Shown here piece after piece: positions 22,501-33,374 of a stretch of DNA of 64,000 bases. Source of the stretch: Tetragonia tetragonoides (Eukaryota; Streptophyta; Magnoliopsida; Caryophyllales; Aizoaceae); contig CM076154.1 in the NCBI GenBank assembly GCA_038025085.1, positions 26,465,501 through 26,529,500 on the forward strand, written 5' to 3'. The translations under genes were made by a program, and so were the position numbers. Under the pieces are notes generated by a model, which was not told the origin of the DNA, made no database searches, and saw nothing but the letters and a program-made list of their open reading frames with translations. Positions within the stretch are counted from its first letter, which is position 1; each line of letters starts with the position of its first letter.

Positions 22501-23870
22501 TGTAAGAACCCTCACCTGTCGCCGCTAATTAAATATTTAGTTAAATTAGCGGTTCTTAAAAAAGAGATGATGATTAATATGATTCTTGAATGATAGGGGA
22601 ATTAATAAATAAATTGTGAAGTCACCACCTATAAAGGAAACGATTGGAATCCATTAAAGTGCACCCGATTCCGATTGGAAATTGACTTATAAAACCCAAA
22701 AGGGACCAAAGATTGAATTCGGGGGTGTGAGTACCATAAGAGAAAACGAAATCTATCTACATAACCCATAATAACGACCTCTACTAATCCTATCCATGTT
22801 GATTCTTATTTCACATTGCAAGGTTCAAAACAAATTGATCGTCCAAGATCCTAAATTAACTAGGTTGGTTGAGCAAACCAAATTACTAACGTTATCACTT
22901 TTCACATATTATGCAATTGCAAGCATCCATTAACAAGCATAAATAAACCAAACCAATTATAAGATAAACAAAATAAATATCCACCTTACCTTTCTTGCCA
23001 AACGCGCCAAATTACATATGCACACCAATAAGATTGTTAGTAACTTCAATGGAAGTGAAATAAGAAAAATAAACAAAAAATGCTAAAATATACAACATTA
23101 AAAAAACTGCAACTAAGTTATCTGGGTTAACTACATGCAAAAGCGCTAATTATATGCTAATATGCTAATCATGTAAAGATGCATTATTTACATTAAACAT
23201 GCAATAATCTAGAATTAAGCTAATTAAGTCATGCAAATCAACTAACTAGACATGAATATGATTATTAACGAAATTATCCAAGCATGTTAGAGTAAATAAA
23301 ACAATTAAAACATGCTAAACAAATCATACATAATCGTAATCAAAGTAAAACATGATTTGAAAAGGAGTTTTGAAAGATTGAGAACGCAGGTTGACCTTTA
23401 TTGTTGCACTTGAATTGAATGTCAATTACTCTTGTCTTTTCTCTTACTCTTGGTTGTGAAGTTGCTCTTGAATGAGACTTGAATGATTTGATTAGGGATG
23501 TATGGAAGAGAGGAGAGAGTAATTAGGATTCTCTTGAGTTAAATCACCGTAATAATGTGTTCTAATCCCATAAACTTGAGTTTAGAGGAGTACTTATAAG
23601 AAAATAAGAAATTAGGGTTTGCGGCCAAAAATGATGCCTAACGGCTATGCGGAGATCCATTGGCCCTGGCGGTGGGGCCGCTGGGGCTGGTGGTTTGGCT
23701 TTTGGTCGCCGCTCTTATGTAACGACGTTGGAGCGCTCGTCTATGCTCCGATTGACACAATAATATTGTGCGTTGGATTCCTTGTTTAAAGGGCTTTCTT
23801 TGGACGTATTGTGGGCTTATATAGCATAAGTATCCTATGAGTTGTGACCCGAAGATTATAGAGGTGTTCA
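22501..23870 (-). repeat. Tat-like LTR remnant (solo or 3' LTR)
   Basis: The block starts TGTAAGAACC and ends GAGGTGTTCA. It shares scattered similarity and layout with the Tat1 LTRs: the GTCRCCACC segment near 22620, the 'ttcgggggt' segment near 22719, the Asn/Lys-like A-rich middle, and a TATA-like ATAAGTACTCC on the minus strand near 23590. Like the Tat1 3' LTR, it is followed on its right by a tandem repeat array. No clear TSD was found, so whether it is solo or one end of a rotten element is open. Confidence 0.55.
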
Positions 23871-23894
23871 TTTCAACGTATTAATCAATCATCG

Positions 23895-25335
23895 GACCAT
23901 ACATCCTTAGTGTAGCCTCTCACTCAAATGAATGCATACAAAGCATTTGGGTACTTTCTATTTACATATGACACAAAAGGGCTCAATATCTATCAACTAG
24001 GCCTACAAGCTCTAAAACCACGATAATGCATAAACAAGCTTCATTTCATTTGAAGCTTAATTGCACTTGCAAACATCCTTGGTGTAGTTTCTCACCCAAA
24101 TCAATGCGAAAAAAGCATTTGTCTGCTCGCTCTTAACATAGGAAACAAAAGAGCTTAATCTCTAGCAACCTAGTCGTAAGAGCTCTAAAACCGCTTGAAT
24201 GCATTCAAAAGGTTGATTTGAAGCTTGTTTGTACTTGCAAACAACCTTGGTGTAGTTTTTCTATCAAATGGATGCAAACAAAGGATTTATGTGCCTAGTG
24301 TTACATAGGACACAAAACACCTCAATCTCTAACATTCCTGGTTGTAACAGCTCTAAAACCGTGTGTGTGATTCAAAAGCTTGATTTGAATGTTCTTTGTA
24401 CTTGGTAACATCCTTGGTATATTTTCTCACTTAAATGAATGCAGTCAATGCATTTGGGTACTTTCTCTTAACATAGGACACGAAAGAACTCAATCTCTAT
24501 CAACCTAGTCGTAAGAGCTCTAAAACCGCGTGAATGCATTCAAAAGCTTGATTTGAAGCTTGTTTGTACTTTCAAACATCCCTGGTATAACTTCAGACTC
24601 AAACAAATGCAAACAAGGCATTTGGGTACTTTCTCTTAACGTAAGAGACAAAAGAACTCTGCAACAAAAAAGAAAAAAGAAAAAAAAGAGACAAAAGAAC
24701 TCAATCTCTAGCAACCTAGTCGTAAGTGCTCTAAACCGTGTGAATGCATTCAAAAGCTTGATTTGAAGCTTCTTTGTACTTGCATAACATCCTTGGTGTG
24801 GTTTCACAATTAAATTAATGCAAACAAATCATTTGGGTACTTTCTCTTAACATATATAGGACACAAAATAACTCAATCTCTAGCAACCTAATGATAAGAG
24901 AAACCACACAAATGCATCGTTTGCATTCATTTGAGTGAGAAACTACACCAAGAATGTTTGCAAGTACAAACAATCTTCAAATCAAACTTTTAAATTCATT
25001 CACGCGGATTTAGAGCTCTTACAACTAGATTGCTAGAGATTGAGTTCTTTTGTGTCCTCTATTAAGATAAAGTACCCAAATGCTTTGTTTGTGTTCATTT
25101 GAGTGCGAAACTACACCAAGGATGTTTGCAAGTACAAACAAGATTTAAATCAATCCTTTGAGTGTGAAACTACACCAAGGATGTTTGCAAGTACAAAAAT
25201 GCTTTAAATCCAACTTTTGAATGCTTCACGCGATTTTAGAGCGCTTACAACTAGGAGTGCTAGAGATCGAGGTCTTTTGTGTCCTATATTAAGAGAAAGC
25301 ACAAAAATACTTTGTTTGCTTTTGAGTGAGAAAAA
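23895..25335. repeat. Satellite-like tandem array (~168-bp monomer) with an internal orientation switch
   Basis: Monomers containing CATCCTTGGTGTAG begin near 23902, 24074, 24242, 24409, 24577 and 24788, a spacing of 167-172 bp except the last (211 bp, with an A-rich insertion around 24655-24695). From about 24900 the same sequence runs in the opposite orientation (CTACACCAAGGATG near 25110 and 25170). It lies just right of a Tat-like LTR, where Tat elements keep 3'-UTR tandem repeats. Confidence 0.88.
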
Positions 25336-25498
25336 TCACCTTTTGTCTCACACGCATTGCTAATTGACTTAGATCACGATCGTACTTACTCATCTTGCAT
25401 ATGTTAGTTTATACCTTCGTATGGGTAAATTTGTTTAGTTTTAATAAGGAGTGATTACTTCATGTTTTGGGACAAAACTTCTTTAAAGAAGGGTAGAA
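25336..25498 (+). other. 3' end of a chromovirus internal region, with polypurine tract
   Basis: GGGACAAAACTTCTTTAAAG followed by AAGGGTAGAA lies immediately before the LTR at 25499. It resembles the end of Del/Tekay-type gypsy elements, where a purine tract precedes TGTGATACCCC. The rest of the internal region is missing. Confidence 0.6.
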
Positions 25499-25938
25499 TG
25501 TGATACCCCAATATTTTCTATTATTAAATTAATTTATATATAATTTATAAACGGATTTTGAGATTTAAATTGTATTTATATACGACTACTCAACTATTTT
25601 AATTAAGCCATAATAGTGGTATTTATTATTATGGATTTTCTGTCGATTTATATGCGTATTTAATTTAAGGGGTTTATATGAATATAAATTATCCATATTG
25701 TTTTATATGGTTTTAATTACAAGTTTATTCAGAAAATTAAATTTAAACCGGCCTAGATCCTTCCCTTAACTTTCAGTGACTGGGGGAGCATAAAGATGGG
25801 GAGTTAAGTCAGTTTGCAAAACTGAACCAAAACCCTCGCAATCCTCTCTCTCCTCTCACCCGGCCTCCCTCTCTCTCTCTTTCCCCTCACCGACGTTCTC
25901 TCTCTCTCTCTTCATTCCCCCGGGATCCTCTAGCCACC

Positions 25939-26013
<75 letters not shown>

Positions 26014-28096
26014 GCATGTACGCTTTCTCTCCCTCTCGTTGTCGACTAGCCGGAGACGTGGCGTCACCGCCGTCGCTGGCCGAGTGATCGACCACCGTAG
26101 CCCTAGCCACCGGTCGCTTCCCTGCCCCTTCTCCCTCTCTCTTTCTCTATCTCTCACTCGTTCTCTCTCTCGCACTCTCTTTCTCGCTCTCTCTTCGCCG
26201 TGGCTCCAGCGAGCCACCGATGCCCTCACCAGCCATGGTGGTCAGTGGCTGGTGGTGATGGTGATGTTGATGGGTCGGGCCAAGGATTACCATGCATGGG
26301 TGGTCGTGGTCGAGGCTTGATTATAAAGTTAGGGTTTCGGTTTTTAATTTTCTAATTATTTATTTTCGATTTTTAGCAGTTTTATTTATTTATTTTAATT
26401 GTTTTATGCTTATTCGGAGGCCGATGTGGGAATTTCAAAAGCCTAGGTTCAAGGAATTTAAATAAAATATCAAATTAATATTTTATTATCGTTAAGATAT
26501 TCGTGTTTAATAAATATTGATTCGCTAATTATTTTTAATCATGACCTAACGAGCAAGCGTGATCACCTTTGGTTGTGGAGCGTGTGTACTGTCTTGGAAG
26601 CGTTTGATCAGTAAGAGAACTTGCCTACCTTTTTCCAAAATTGGATCAAAACGGTTTTGATATGTTATCTGCTAATTGTGAAATTATTGTGAATTTAATA
26701 TTAAAAGCATGATTAAATTATATCGTTGTTATTATGAGGTTTATTAAGAATGTTTACTGCTATAATTATGATTTATAATGAGCATGTCGATATTATCATG
26801 TTTCGAGAATTATTTAGTTCATACGCTGGTTATTGAATAAATTTTTTGATGGTGATCGAATCGTTATTAACATTATGCCCTACTATACTTGCTAATTGGT
26901 ATGGGTATTATTAGCTGCTAGTAAGCACATATTATATATTGTTTGGATGTATTTGGATGAATTGTAATTTTTGGATATCATATTACCCTGTCGAAGTGAT
27001 GCAAAAATTGTGCTAGACATTGAATGTGATCCTGACTGGATTATTATTGAGTTAAAGCATGTTTATTCTCATCATGTTGAATTATCTATTGTTATCGTTG
27101 TTATTTACTATTCATTGTCAAGAGCATAAAATGAATTAGTAAGTCGTTGTCTCGTAGTACCACTAAAGTCAACCAATGCAATTATGTGAATTGAATTAAT
27201 TGAGAGGAAGACTCCTAGTGGATCCCTAGGAGGAGTCGAGCAATCGGGATTACCCCTAATGGTGTAGTTTAGGGATGCGTGATTCCTAAGTTACTAGATA
27301 GACACCTCAATGTGTGTTCGGGACGGATCATTCTCCATTCGTTAAGTCCTCTAGGCTCGTTATTCAAACCAGAGGTAGTGTTCACACTAGAGTCATTAAG
27401 TCCATGGCATGATTGTATCTTTCAATAAACAGTATGGGTAATCGCTATTTATTCCCTCTCTTACGTATCTCTCTAATTAATAAGAATTTCCTGTATCGTG
27501 CTTTGAGTGATCATTAAATAAGAGTTGCATGTGAATGAATATCGTTATGCGTATGCTTGATTATATGCTTATGTGCGTATACAAATGAATTCGAATGATT
27601 CTTCTAAAACCTCAATTAAGTTTTGCGAAATGTTTTTACTGGGTATATACGGCATTTACTCAGTTTATCTGATTTTCGTTTCTCTTTTTTTTCTTTTTTT
27701 ATCTTCTGTATTTTGTTTCCGTCACGGAAGCCAAAGTGCACGTTTAGTCGAGTGAGGACATTCAACTTGGAAGCTAGAGTTGGTGTTGGAGTTAGAACTC
27801 TTTATTTCAGTTCTTTGTTGGGATTTTTGGTTTGTGCCCTAGTTGAAAAGTTGTAATAATTTTAATGGATTTAAGTTCACTATTTAGATAACTCTGATAT
27901 TAATGTTTAATTCGTTTTAGTTTGTTTACTAAGCTCCTTTTGATACCTAGTCTTTCTTTATACTTAACATTTATTCCTTACCGATAAACGTTGCAGTAGT
28001 ATAGTGCCCTTGGGTTTGTGACGGTTCATTGTTATCGAGTCATGAATAATGACGTCGATAGTTCCCACGAAATCGATGTAAATTCGAGGGGTTACA
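25499..28096 (+). repeat. Chromovirus (Del/Tekay-like) gypsy LTR, 2.6 kb
   Basis: Begins TGTGATACCCC and ends GGGGTTACA, so the ends are imperfectly inverted as in gypsy LTRs. It has a polypurine tract on its left, so it reads as a 3' LTR. It contains a CT-rich leader (25840-26200) with a long CT microsatellite. It is homologous, in opposite orientation, to 33375-35737 (for example GCCATGGTGGTCAGTGG near 26231 and the complement near 35018). Confidence 0.78.
25944..26011 (+). repeat. (CT)n microsatellite
   Basis: About 34 CT units, uninterrupted, inside the chromovirus LTR leader region. Apparent Arg-Glu open frames here are by-products of the repeat. Confidence 0.95.
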
Positions 28097-29102
28097 GTCC
28101 AGGAATCATATAAATTACTATCTTCATTAGACAACATCGATGATTGTTTGAAATCAAGCAATTTATATTCCCCTTTTGATTATATATAGATCACCCAAAA
28201 TAAATCAAGATTCTTTCTCAAGAATTATGAGTAATTAGGGCACAAACAATCAATCAAAATATATCTCAACAATCACGCTAGCCAAATTATCCAAACATCA
28301 ACCAACTATAGTAGGGCTACGTTAACTCTAGACGGAGAAATTAGCTACTTATGGCTATGGAGAACAATAAACACAAATTCAAGAACATGAAACGAATAAG
28401 AGAGAAAATAAGTAAAATCAATATTAGATTAAGCATAAACTAAATAGCAAAGAGAGAGTAGTGATGAGAATTAAAACAAAGTGCTTCAATTATAATTTGC
28501 CAAAAGCTTGAATTTGATCTCCAAATACAAATCCCGAACGAAGAATAAGTGTTTGAAAGCAATAACTAAGTATTTGAAACTCTAATTTTCTCTAATTATC
28601 TAAGAAAGCAATAAGATGGGATGGTATGAGATTGGTTTTCTATGCCTCTTTATGGGCTTTAAGAAGTAGTAGTCGGAATTAGGAGAGAAAGAGAAGAAGG
28701 TTCTTCGACTTCAACTCTCGTCGGTAGCTTGCCCGGGTGCGCGAATCTCGTGCAGAAAACTTGCCCGACCGTGCGAACACATCATGAACGAAATATGGAG
28801 TTGATGCCACCCTTGCGTGGACACGCAGATTGTGCGAGGTCATGTTCTTTTCTTCTCCTTCAAACATCAATCTTTGTTGCGTGGGCGCGCAGATTCCAGC
28901 TCAAAATGTGTGCGGCCATATTCTTTTCTTCATTTGGCTCCAAATTGCATCCTATGAACACAATCAAACCAAAAAGACCCAAGAAGCATAATCTTTTCCA
29001 AAGGAACCAAAAATCCACTCAAAATCAACAAAAAATCATTTTAAAACAACAAGGATGAGTGCACTTTTGACAAGGAAAATAACACTAATTATGCACTCAT
29101 CA
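28097..29102 (-). repeat. LTR-like block, probably truncated (minus orientation)
   Basis: The right end reads ATTATGCACTCATCA on plus; on minus it would start TGATGAGTGCATAATTAG, a common start of plant LTRs. Inside are GC-rich short repeats around GCGTGG-x-CGCAGATT (28800-28900) and a long A-rich leader. Its left end abuts the chromovirus LTR and is not defined. Family not assigned. Confidence 0.45.
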
Positions 29103-29107
29103 CAGAT

Positions 29108-29462
29108 CTAGCAAGGTTTAGGTCCACGACCGCTGAGCTCGAGGGGTTAGAGAGAGGGGGTGTAGGGGAGGAGGAGGATGAGGATGGGAAGGATAATGGA
29201 GAGTTAGTAGTGGAAGAGGGTTTGGGGACATGTGGAGGGTTTGGAATTAGGGTTGGGGTTGGGGTTGGGTTACGGTTAGGGAAGATTTCGTGGCCAATTT
29301 GGGCAAAGGAGAAGAGTGGGGTAGAGAGGGGTTCTATCGTCGCTGATGGTCTTGCGCTGAGAAACCAAGATCGCCTGAGAGGGTCGATGTCGATGGTTGC
29401 TCATGGTGGCACGGGGTTTTTCCAAGTGTGGGTGGTGGGTCAGGGGGCTCTCTCTCATTCTC
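29108..29462 (-). mobile_element. LINE 5'-end fragment (UTR plus ORF1 start)
   Basis: The minus strand resembles the 5' end of LINE copy B: a leader with AGAGAGCCCCC, a TCTCCTTTGCCC stretch, CCAACCCCAACCC-type repeats encoding Asn/Pro/Ser-rich ORF1 start, then LNLARS. It stops abruptly at the LTR-like block. LINEs usually keep the 3' end, so a 5'-only remnant points to later interruption or deletion. Confidence 0.6.
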
Positions 29463-29897
29463 AATACATCAAAAGCTGAGAATTTCCAGAATAATAATAT
29501 TATTATTAGCTTTGCGGGGCCAACTTTTCAGATGGCTAGAAATATGTTTGGAAAGTTATTATTCTGGCATTGGGCATGGAGTTGGTGTGATATTTGGAGG
29601 GTTGAAGCTGATTTTAGCTATGTTTACCGTAAGTTTTCCACATACGGATCAAATATTATATCTTACTTTTTTTTATACTTAAACAACTACCAAAAAGGCA
29701 AATTGAGCGTATAGTCACTAATAATTCGGACTAAAACACAAGAGATTTTATAATACTCCAATACAACCAATAATTCTACCTAAAGATAGATACAAACTCC
29801 TGAGATCTAATGTATGAGAAAATCAATCCAACTATAATCACTTGCCACGTTCCACCTTAATCAATTTGACTGCAGTTCTCCAAGTAAAATTAGATCT
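29463..29897. other. Unassigned sequence
   Basis: AT-rich. A short hydrophobic reading with splice-like edges (29520-29625) was seen but not recognised. No supported gene. Confidence 0.5.
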
Positions 29898-29906
29898 TAT
29901 ATTAAA

Positions 29907-30180
29907 GGATTTTTTGCGTAGAAACAACTAATGAAATGTTTACTTTGCGAATAAACACCTAATAACGTTTTTTTGTACATAAACACCTAGTAAAATTTAA
30001 AGGACTCACTAAAACCACCTACCATACTTTTTCGGCCAAATTGTAAGTTGATCTACCCGATTTTCCCTTACCTCAGTTCATTTACCTTTTACCTTACATT
30101 TATCCCCATTATGTTTAATTTAGTCCATTATGTTTAATTTCCTTCCTTGAAATTGATCGACCCTTACCCCAAATAAGACA
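29907..30180 (+). repeat. Terminal inverted repeat, left copy (Mutator-like?)
   Basis: About 165 bases from GGATTTTTTGCG are roughly 75% identical, inverted, to 58300-58455, including AATAAACACCTAATAA, CCACCTACCATACT and AAGTTGATCTACC. Flanking bases TATATTAAA (29898-29906) resemble TATATTTAAA (58456-58465), a 9-10 bp TSD as for Mutator-like elements. Confidence 0.6.
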
Positions 30181-30182
30181 CC

Positions 30183-30188
<6 letters not shown>

Positions 30189-30251
<63 letters not shown>
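30189..30251 (+). repeat. (CT)n microsatellite
   Basis: About 31 CT units next to the left terminal repeat. Confidence 0.93.
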
Positions 30252-30257
<6 letters not shown>

Positions 30258-30283
30258 TCCAACATTGAAGCTCTGCCATAAAG

Positions 30284-30397
30284 CTCACTCTATCCCAGTC
30301 CAACAGACTCGTGAAGTAGATGTCATGAATGCGCCCCCCTTATCACTAAAATTGGAGGTAGCAAGAAGATAGGCGATAAACATCCTCGCTTTTTACT
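30284..30397 (-). pseudogene. PMD gene exon fragment
   Basis: About 115 bases match 57783-57896 at roughly 90% in the same orientation (CACTCTATCCCAGTCCA..., ACAAGAAGATAGGCGATAAACATCCTCG). They encode part of the plant mobile domain (the FTSLLDWDRV region). The fragment sits between the left terminal repeat and a gypsy gag, with no neighbouring exons. It is a captured or stranded piece. Confidence 0.75.
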
Positions 30398-31414
30398 CCC
30401 CCAACTCTTGACAAGTGTAGCACCTCACCTTGTTACCAGCACAGTGAACCCCCGGGTGATTCTTATTGCACTGTAGGGTTTTCCCTTCCAACCCCCATTA
30501 TTATGATGGTCATTTCCATTGCCATTCTTGCTATTTACATTCTTGGAATTCCCACCCTCATTGTGGTTATTCTCCTTGTTATTGTTGTTGTTGTTCCCAT
30601 TGTGATTGTTCCCTCCCCGGAACTTGTCCTACTTCTCTCCACCACTACCCCTGATGGTCGTCAAAATTCCTCTTTTTCCCAGTCACCTCCTCTTTATGCT
30701 TTTGAACCGCAACTTGGTTCGCATCACGATTATAGACATCTTGCATCTCCGACAAAGATAACCCCCAAAAGACTCACGAATGGTCCAGTACAACCCATTC
30801 TAGAACCTGCGGGCCCTTTGCTGTTCGGTAGGGACTAACCTTCCAGTGAAACGAGGTAGGTCGTCAAACGTTTCAGCATACTCCTGAACAGTCATCATTC
30901 CCTTTATAAGGTTCAAAAACTCATTATACTTTTAGTCTTGGAGATACTTTGGGTAGTACTCCTCTCTAAGGACCGTTTTGAACATCTCCCAATTAAAACC
31001 CTCTCGAGCTCTAATAGTTGTGCCATTGGTCCTCCACCAACGCTCTTCCTTCTTCCGGAACAAATAGACAACATTTTTCACCTTAAGTGCCTCCGGACAC
31101 CCAGTAATCGCGAAGATTTTCTTTAAATCCCGCATCCGACAGTCAAGGACTACAGGATTCTCGCGCCCCTCAGACATAGGCGGATTATGCCCTTTAATCT
31201 TCTTTGACACCGAGGCGAAATCGTCAGCCCTAGCTACCCAGTTTTCTTCCCTTTGCATCATCTGCGCGATGAATGCATTGGATTGCGTCAAAGCTTGTTG
31301 CGACTGAGCCTGTGGTGCCAACAAAGCTTGCGCTGTTACCTCACCACTAACATTATTATCCCCCATTGAACTAGCAAACTCTTCGACTCTTTGTCTATTT
31401 CTTCTAGGTGGCAT
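30398..31414 (-). pseudogene. Gag of a chromovirus-type gypsy element
   Basis: The frame 31414-30932 starts MPPRRNRQRVEEF. It contains the gag capsid signature RDLKKIFAITGCPEALKV...VVYLFRKKEERWW...FNWEMFKTVLREEYYPKYLQD, followed by a stop. Beyond it the same protein continues in-frame or shifted (FLNLIKGMMTVQEYAETF, LPRFTGRLVPTEQQRARRF). A Gly/Asn-rich linker and a zinc knuckle near 30475-30400 (C-N-K-NHPGVHCAGNKVRCYTC) follow. The element is cut off at 30397 by the PMD fragment, so all of pol is absent. Confidence 0.85.
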
Positions 31415-32660
31415 CTAGCAACCTAAAGGATCAACAAAAGCAAAAGAAAAAAGGGTATTAGCTACCCATATCACACTTAGGTGCGATAATCACAACTAAC
31501 ATATACATATTCACTAATATATATGTTTCAATAGCCAACTAGTGCTCTAGGCTCTTATTGCATTCAAGCATGGCATTTTCACACTCTTGCGTACTAGCAA
31601 TGCAAGTTCAAGGTTTCAATAAATTTTGTTCTTTCTCAAAAATAAACAAAGTATAATCACATTGAAACATTCATGCCTTTTTCACATAGGCGCTTTCACA
31701 ATACTCATGCTACAAATAACAAGTAAATAACACATTTCTTGCAAAAATTTCATCTCATAAATCAAATAGTCAAGTATTTGTTCTCAAAAATTAGTGCTGG
31801 CCAACCCAAGCCTCAAAATAGCATAAATAAACTAAAATTTAACATTCTGAACATATTGTCAAAAATAAATGGCTCGCAGACCCAAGTTAAGTCTCAAATA
31901 GTTCCTCAAATAACAGTAAATCAAACTAAGAATCACGCTTTCTTCGCGATCTTGCGCTTCTTTGCGCGCTTCCCTTGGAGTGTTTCTTGGTATATTTCTT
32001 CGAGACTCTAGTCAAGCTCATTGAACAACTCCGTTTCAAGTTCCTTGGTCTCGGTGACCACTTCCTCCTTATCCTCCTTCAAAGTATGTGGTGGAAATCT
32101 AAACTTACGTTGTATCTCAACCAACGCAAGTTCCTTCATATCGTTGATCTTGTCGATGATGCCAAGATGTTTCGCGAATAATACTCCTTCGGCCAACTCA
32201 TGGCGCGGCTAAAGATAGAGTCGAAGCTCTCCTTGAACAGCTTTCCCGCGTCGTAGGATTCTCTAAAAGCCTCCCAAATCTGATTATGTCCAAAAGCCAT
32301 GTACATAACATGCGCCTTCATGCGTTGTGACGTCAAGGTAGACTTGTCTCCATGGTAGTCATTATACTTCTTGAAGGTCGCACACGCCTCGATCTCGAAG
32401 TCGTGCAAGTGCTTAACCCCCTGCCATTGCAGAGTTTGCAGATCTCTGAGTTAACGTCTCATATGCAAATGGGAAACAACAAGTTAGTATTTCACTCGAG
32501 TACTTCAAATAATACCACAACAAGTAAAAGAAACAATTCAACTCATTTCGGCTTGCAAAGCTATTATTCACATATTTTAAGTCTATTTTGGTTTTCATCC
32601 TAATAAACATGTCTTAATGACATACTTTACAATTCAAAATGTATATTAAGGATAATAACA
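31415..32660 (-). pseudogene. Leader of the chromovirus element with a broken extra ORF
   Basis: Between the PBS and gag the minus strand has two overlapping open frames, 32408-32136 and 32196-32008. One reads LHDFEIEACATFKKYNDYHG..., then IWEAFRESYDAGKLFKESFD. The other continues KELALVEIQRKFRFPPHTLK. They look like one acidic/basic protein split by a frameshift. I do not recognise the family. Gypsy gag normally follows the leader directly, so an ORF here is unusual. The rest (32007-31415) is AT-rich. Confidence 0.45.
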
Positions 32661-32663
32661 TAC

Positions 32664-32676
32664 GCTCTGAAACCAA
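32664..32676 (-). other. Primer binding site of the chromovirus element
   Basis: The minus strand reads TTGGTTTCAGAGC two bases inside the LTR end. It is close to the initiator tRNA-Met type TGGTATCAGAGC, with one mismatch. Confidence 0.75.
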
Positions 32677-32678
32677 CT

Positions 32679-33374
32679 TGTAACACCCCGAATTTTCGTC
32701 TATTGTAAAACCATTTAAAATCACAAGTTGCAGCGGAAAAAACCCTAGAAATTCAAAGCGTCACCGCCGTATTTAATGTTCAAATTAAATACAAGGCTAA
32801 AAAGAAACAAAATCCCTATATCCCAACACACACACTAGATAATTAGATAATAACTATCTTTCAAAAAGTAAACTTAAACAGATAATCCAATCGAAATAAG
32901 AAATATTAAACTATTAATTCTCATGCAAGAGAATTAATCTCATTACAATACAAGTCTTAATAAAACAAATCCCAAAGTCTAAACAAAAGATAATGTTTTT
33001 AGAAGATATACAATCTTCTTGTGTCGCCATCTTCTAGTTCTAATCCACGAGCTACAGTCTACTCCCCAATATAGACGAATTCCATATAGGTTTATCATAG
33101 GCTCATCATTGATGAGAAATGGACAACAAACACAAGTAAAAAGAAAAACAATCAATCAACTATGCTGAGTAATTCATAACCACAAAGTCCATTTAAATCT
33201 CGAAGTTAAGCCGACAAGCTTAATGAAATAAATAATCATGCTGAAAGAAAATAAAAGACAACATGCTTTAAATTCAAGACACACATAAACACCAAATAAT
33301 AAATCCAATATTTATTATTATCCATTAACCAAATTCATTAGAGAGAAGAGAATCACATGAATTGTCAAATCAAG
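32679..33374 (-). repeat. Chromovirus 5' LTR (partial, 3' part only)
   Basis: On plus it begins TGTAACACCCCG, which on minus is an LTR end directly followed by the PBS. About 700 bases remain before another LTR begins at 33375. It belongs to the gag at 30398-31414. Confidence 0.7.

Noticed and set aside
25856..26229. Arg-Glu-rich open frames on minus
   Set aside because: They are translations of the (CT)n microsatellite and CT-rich LTR leader.
29428..29682. Possible membrane-protein exon with AG and GTAAG edges
   Set aside because: A short hydrophobic stretch could not be matched to a family and has no neighbouring exons.
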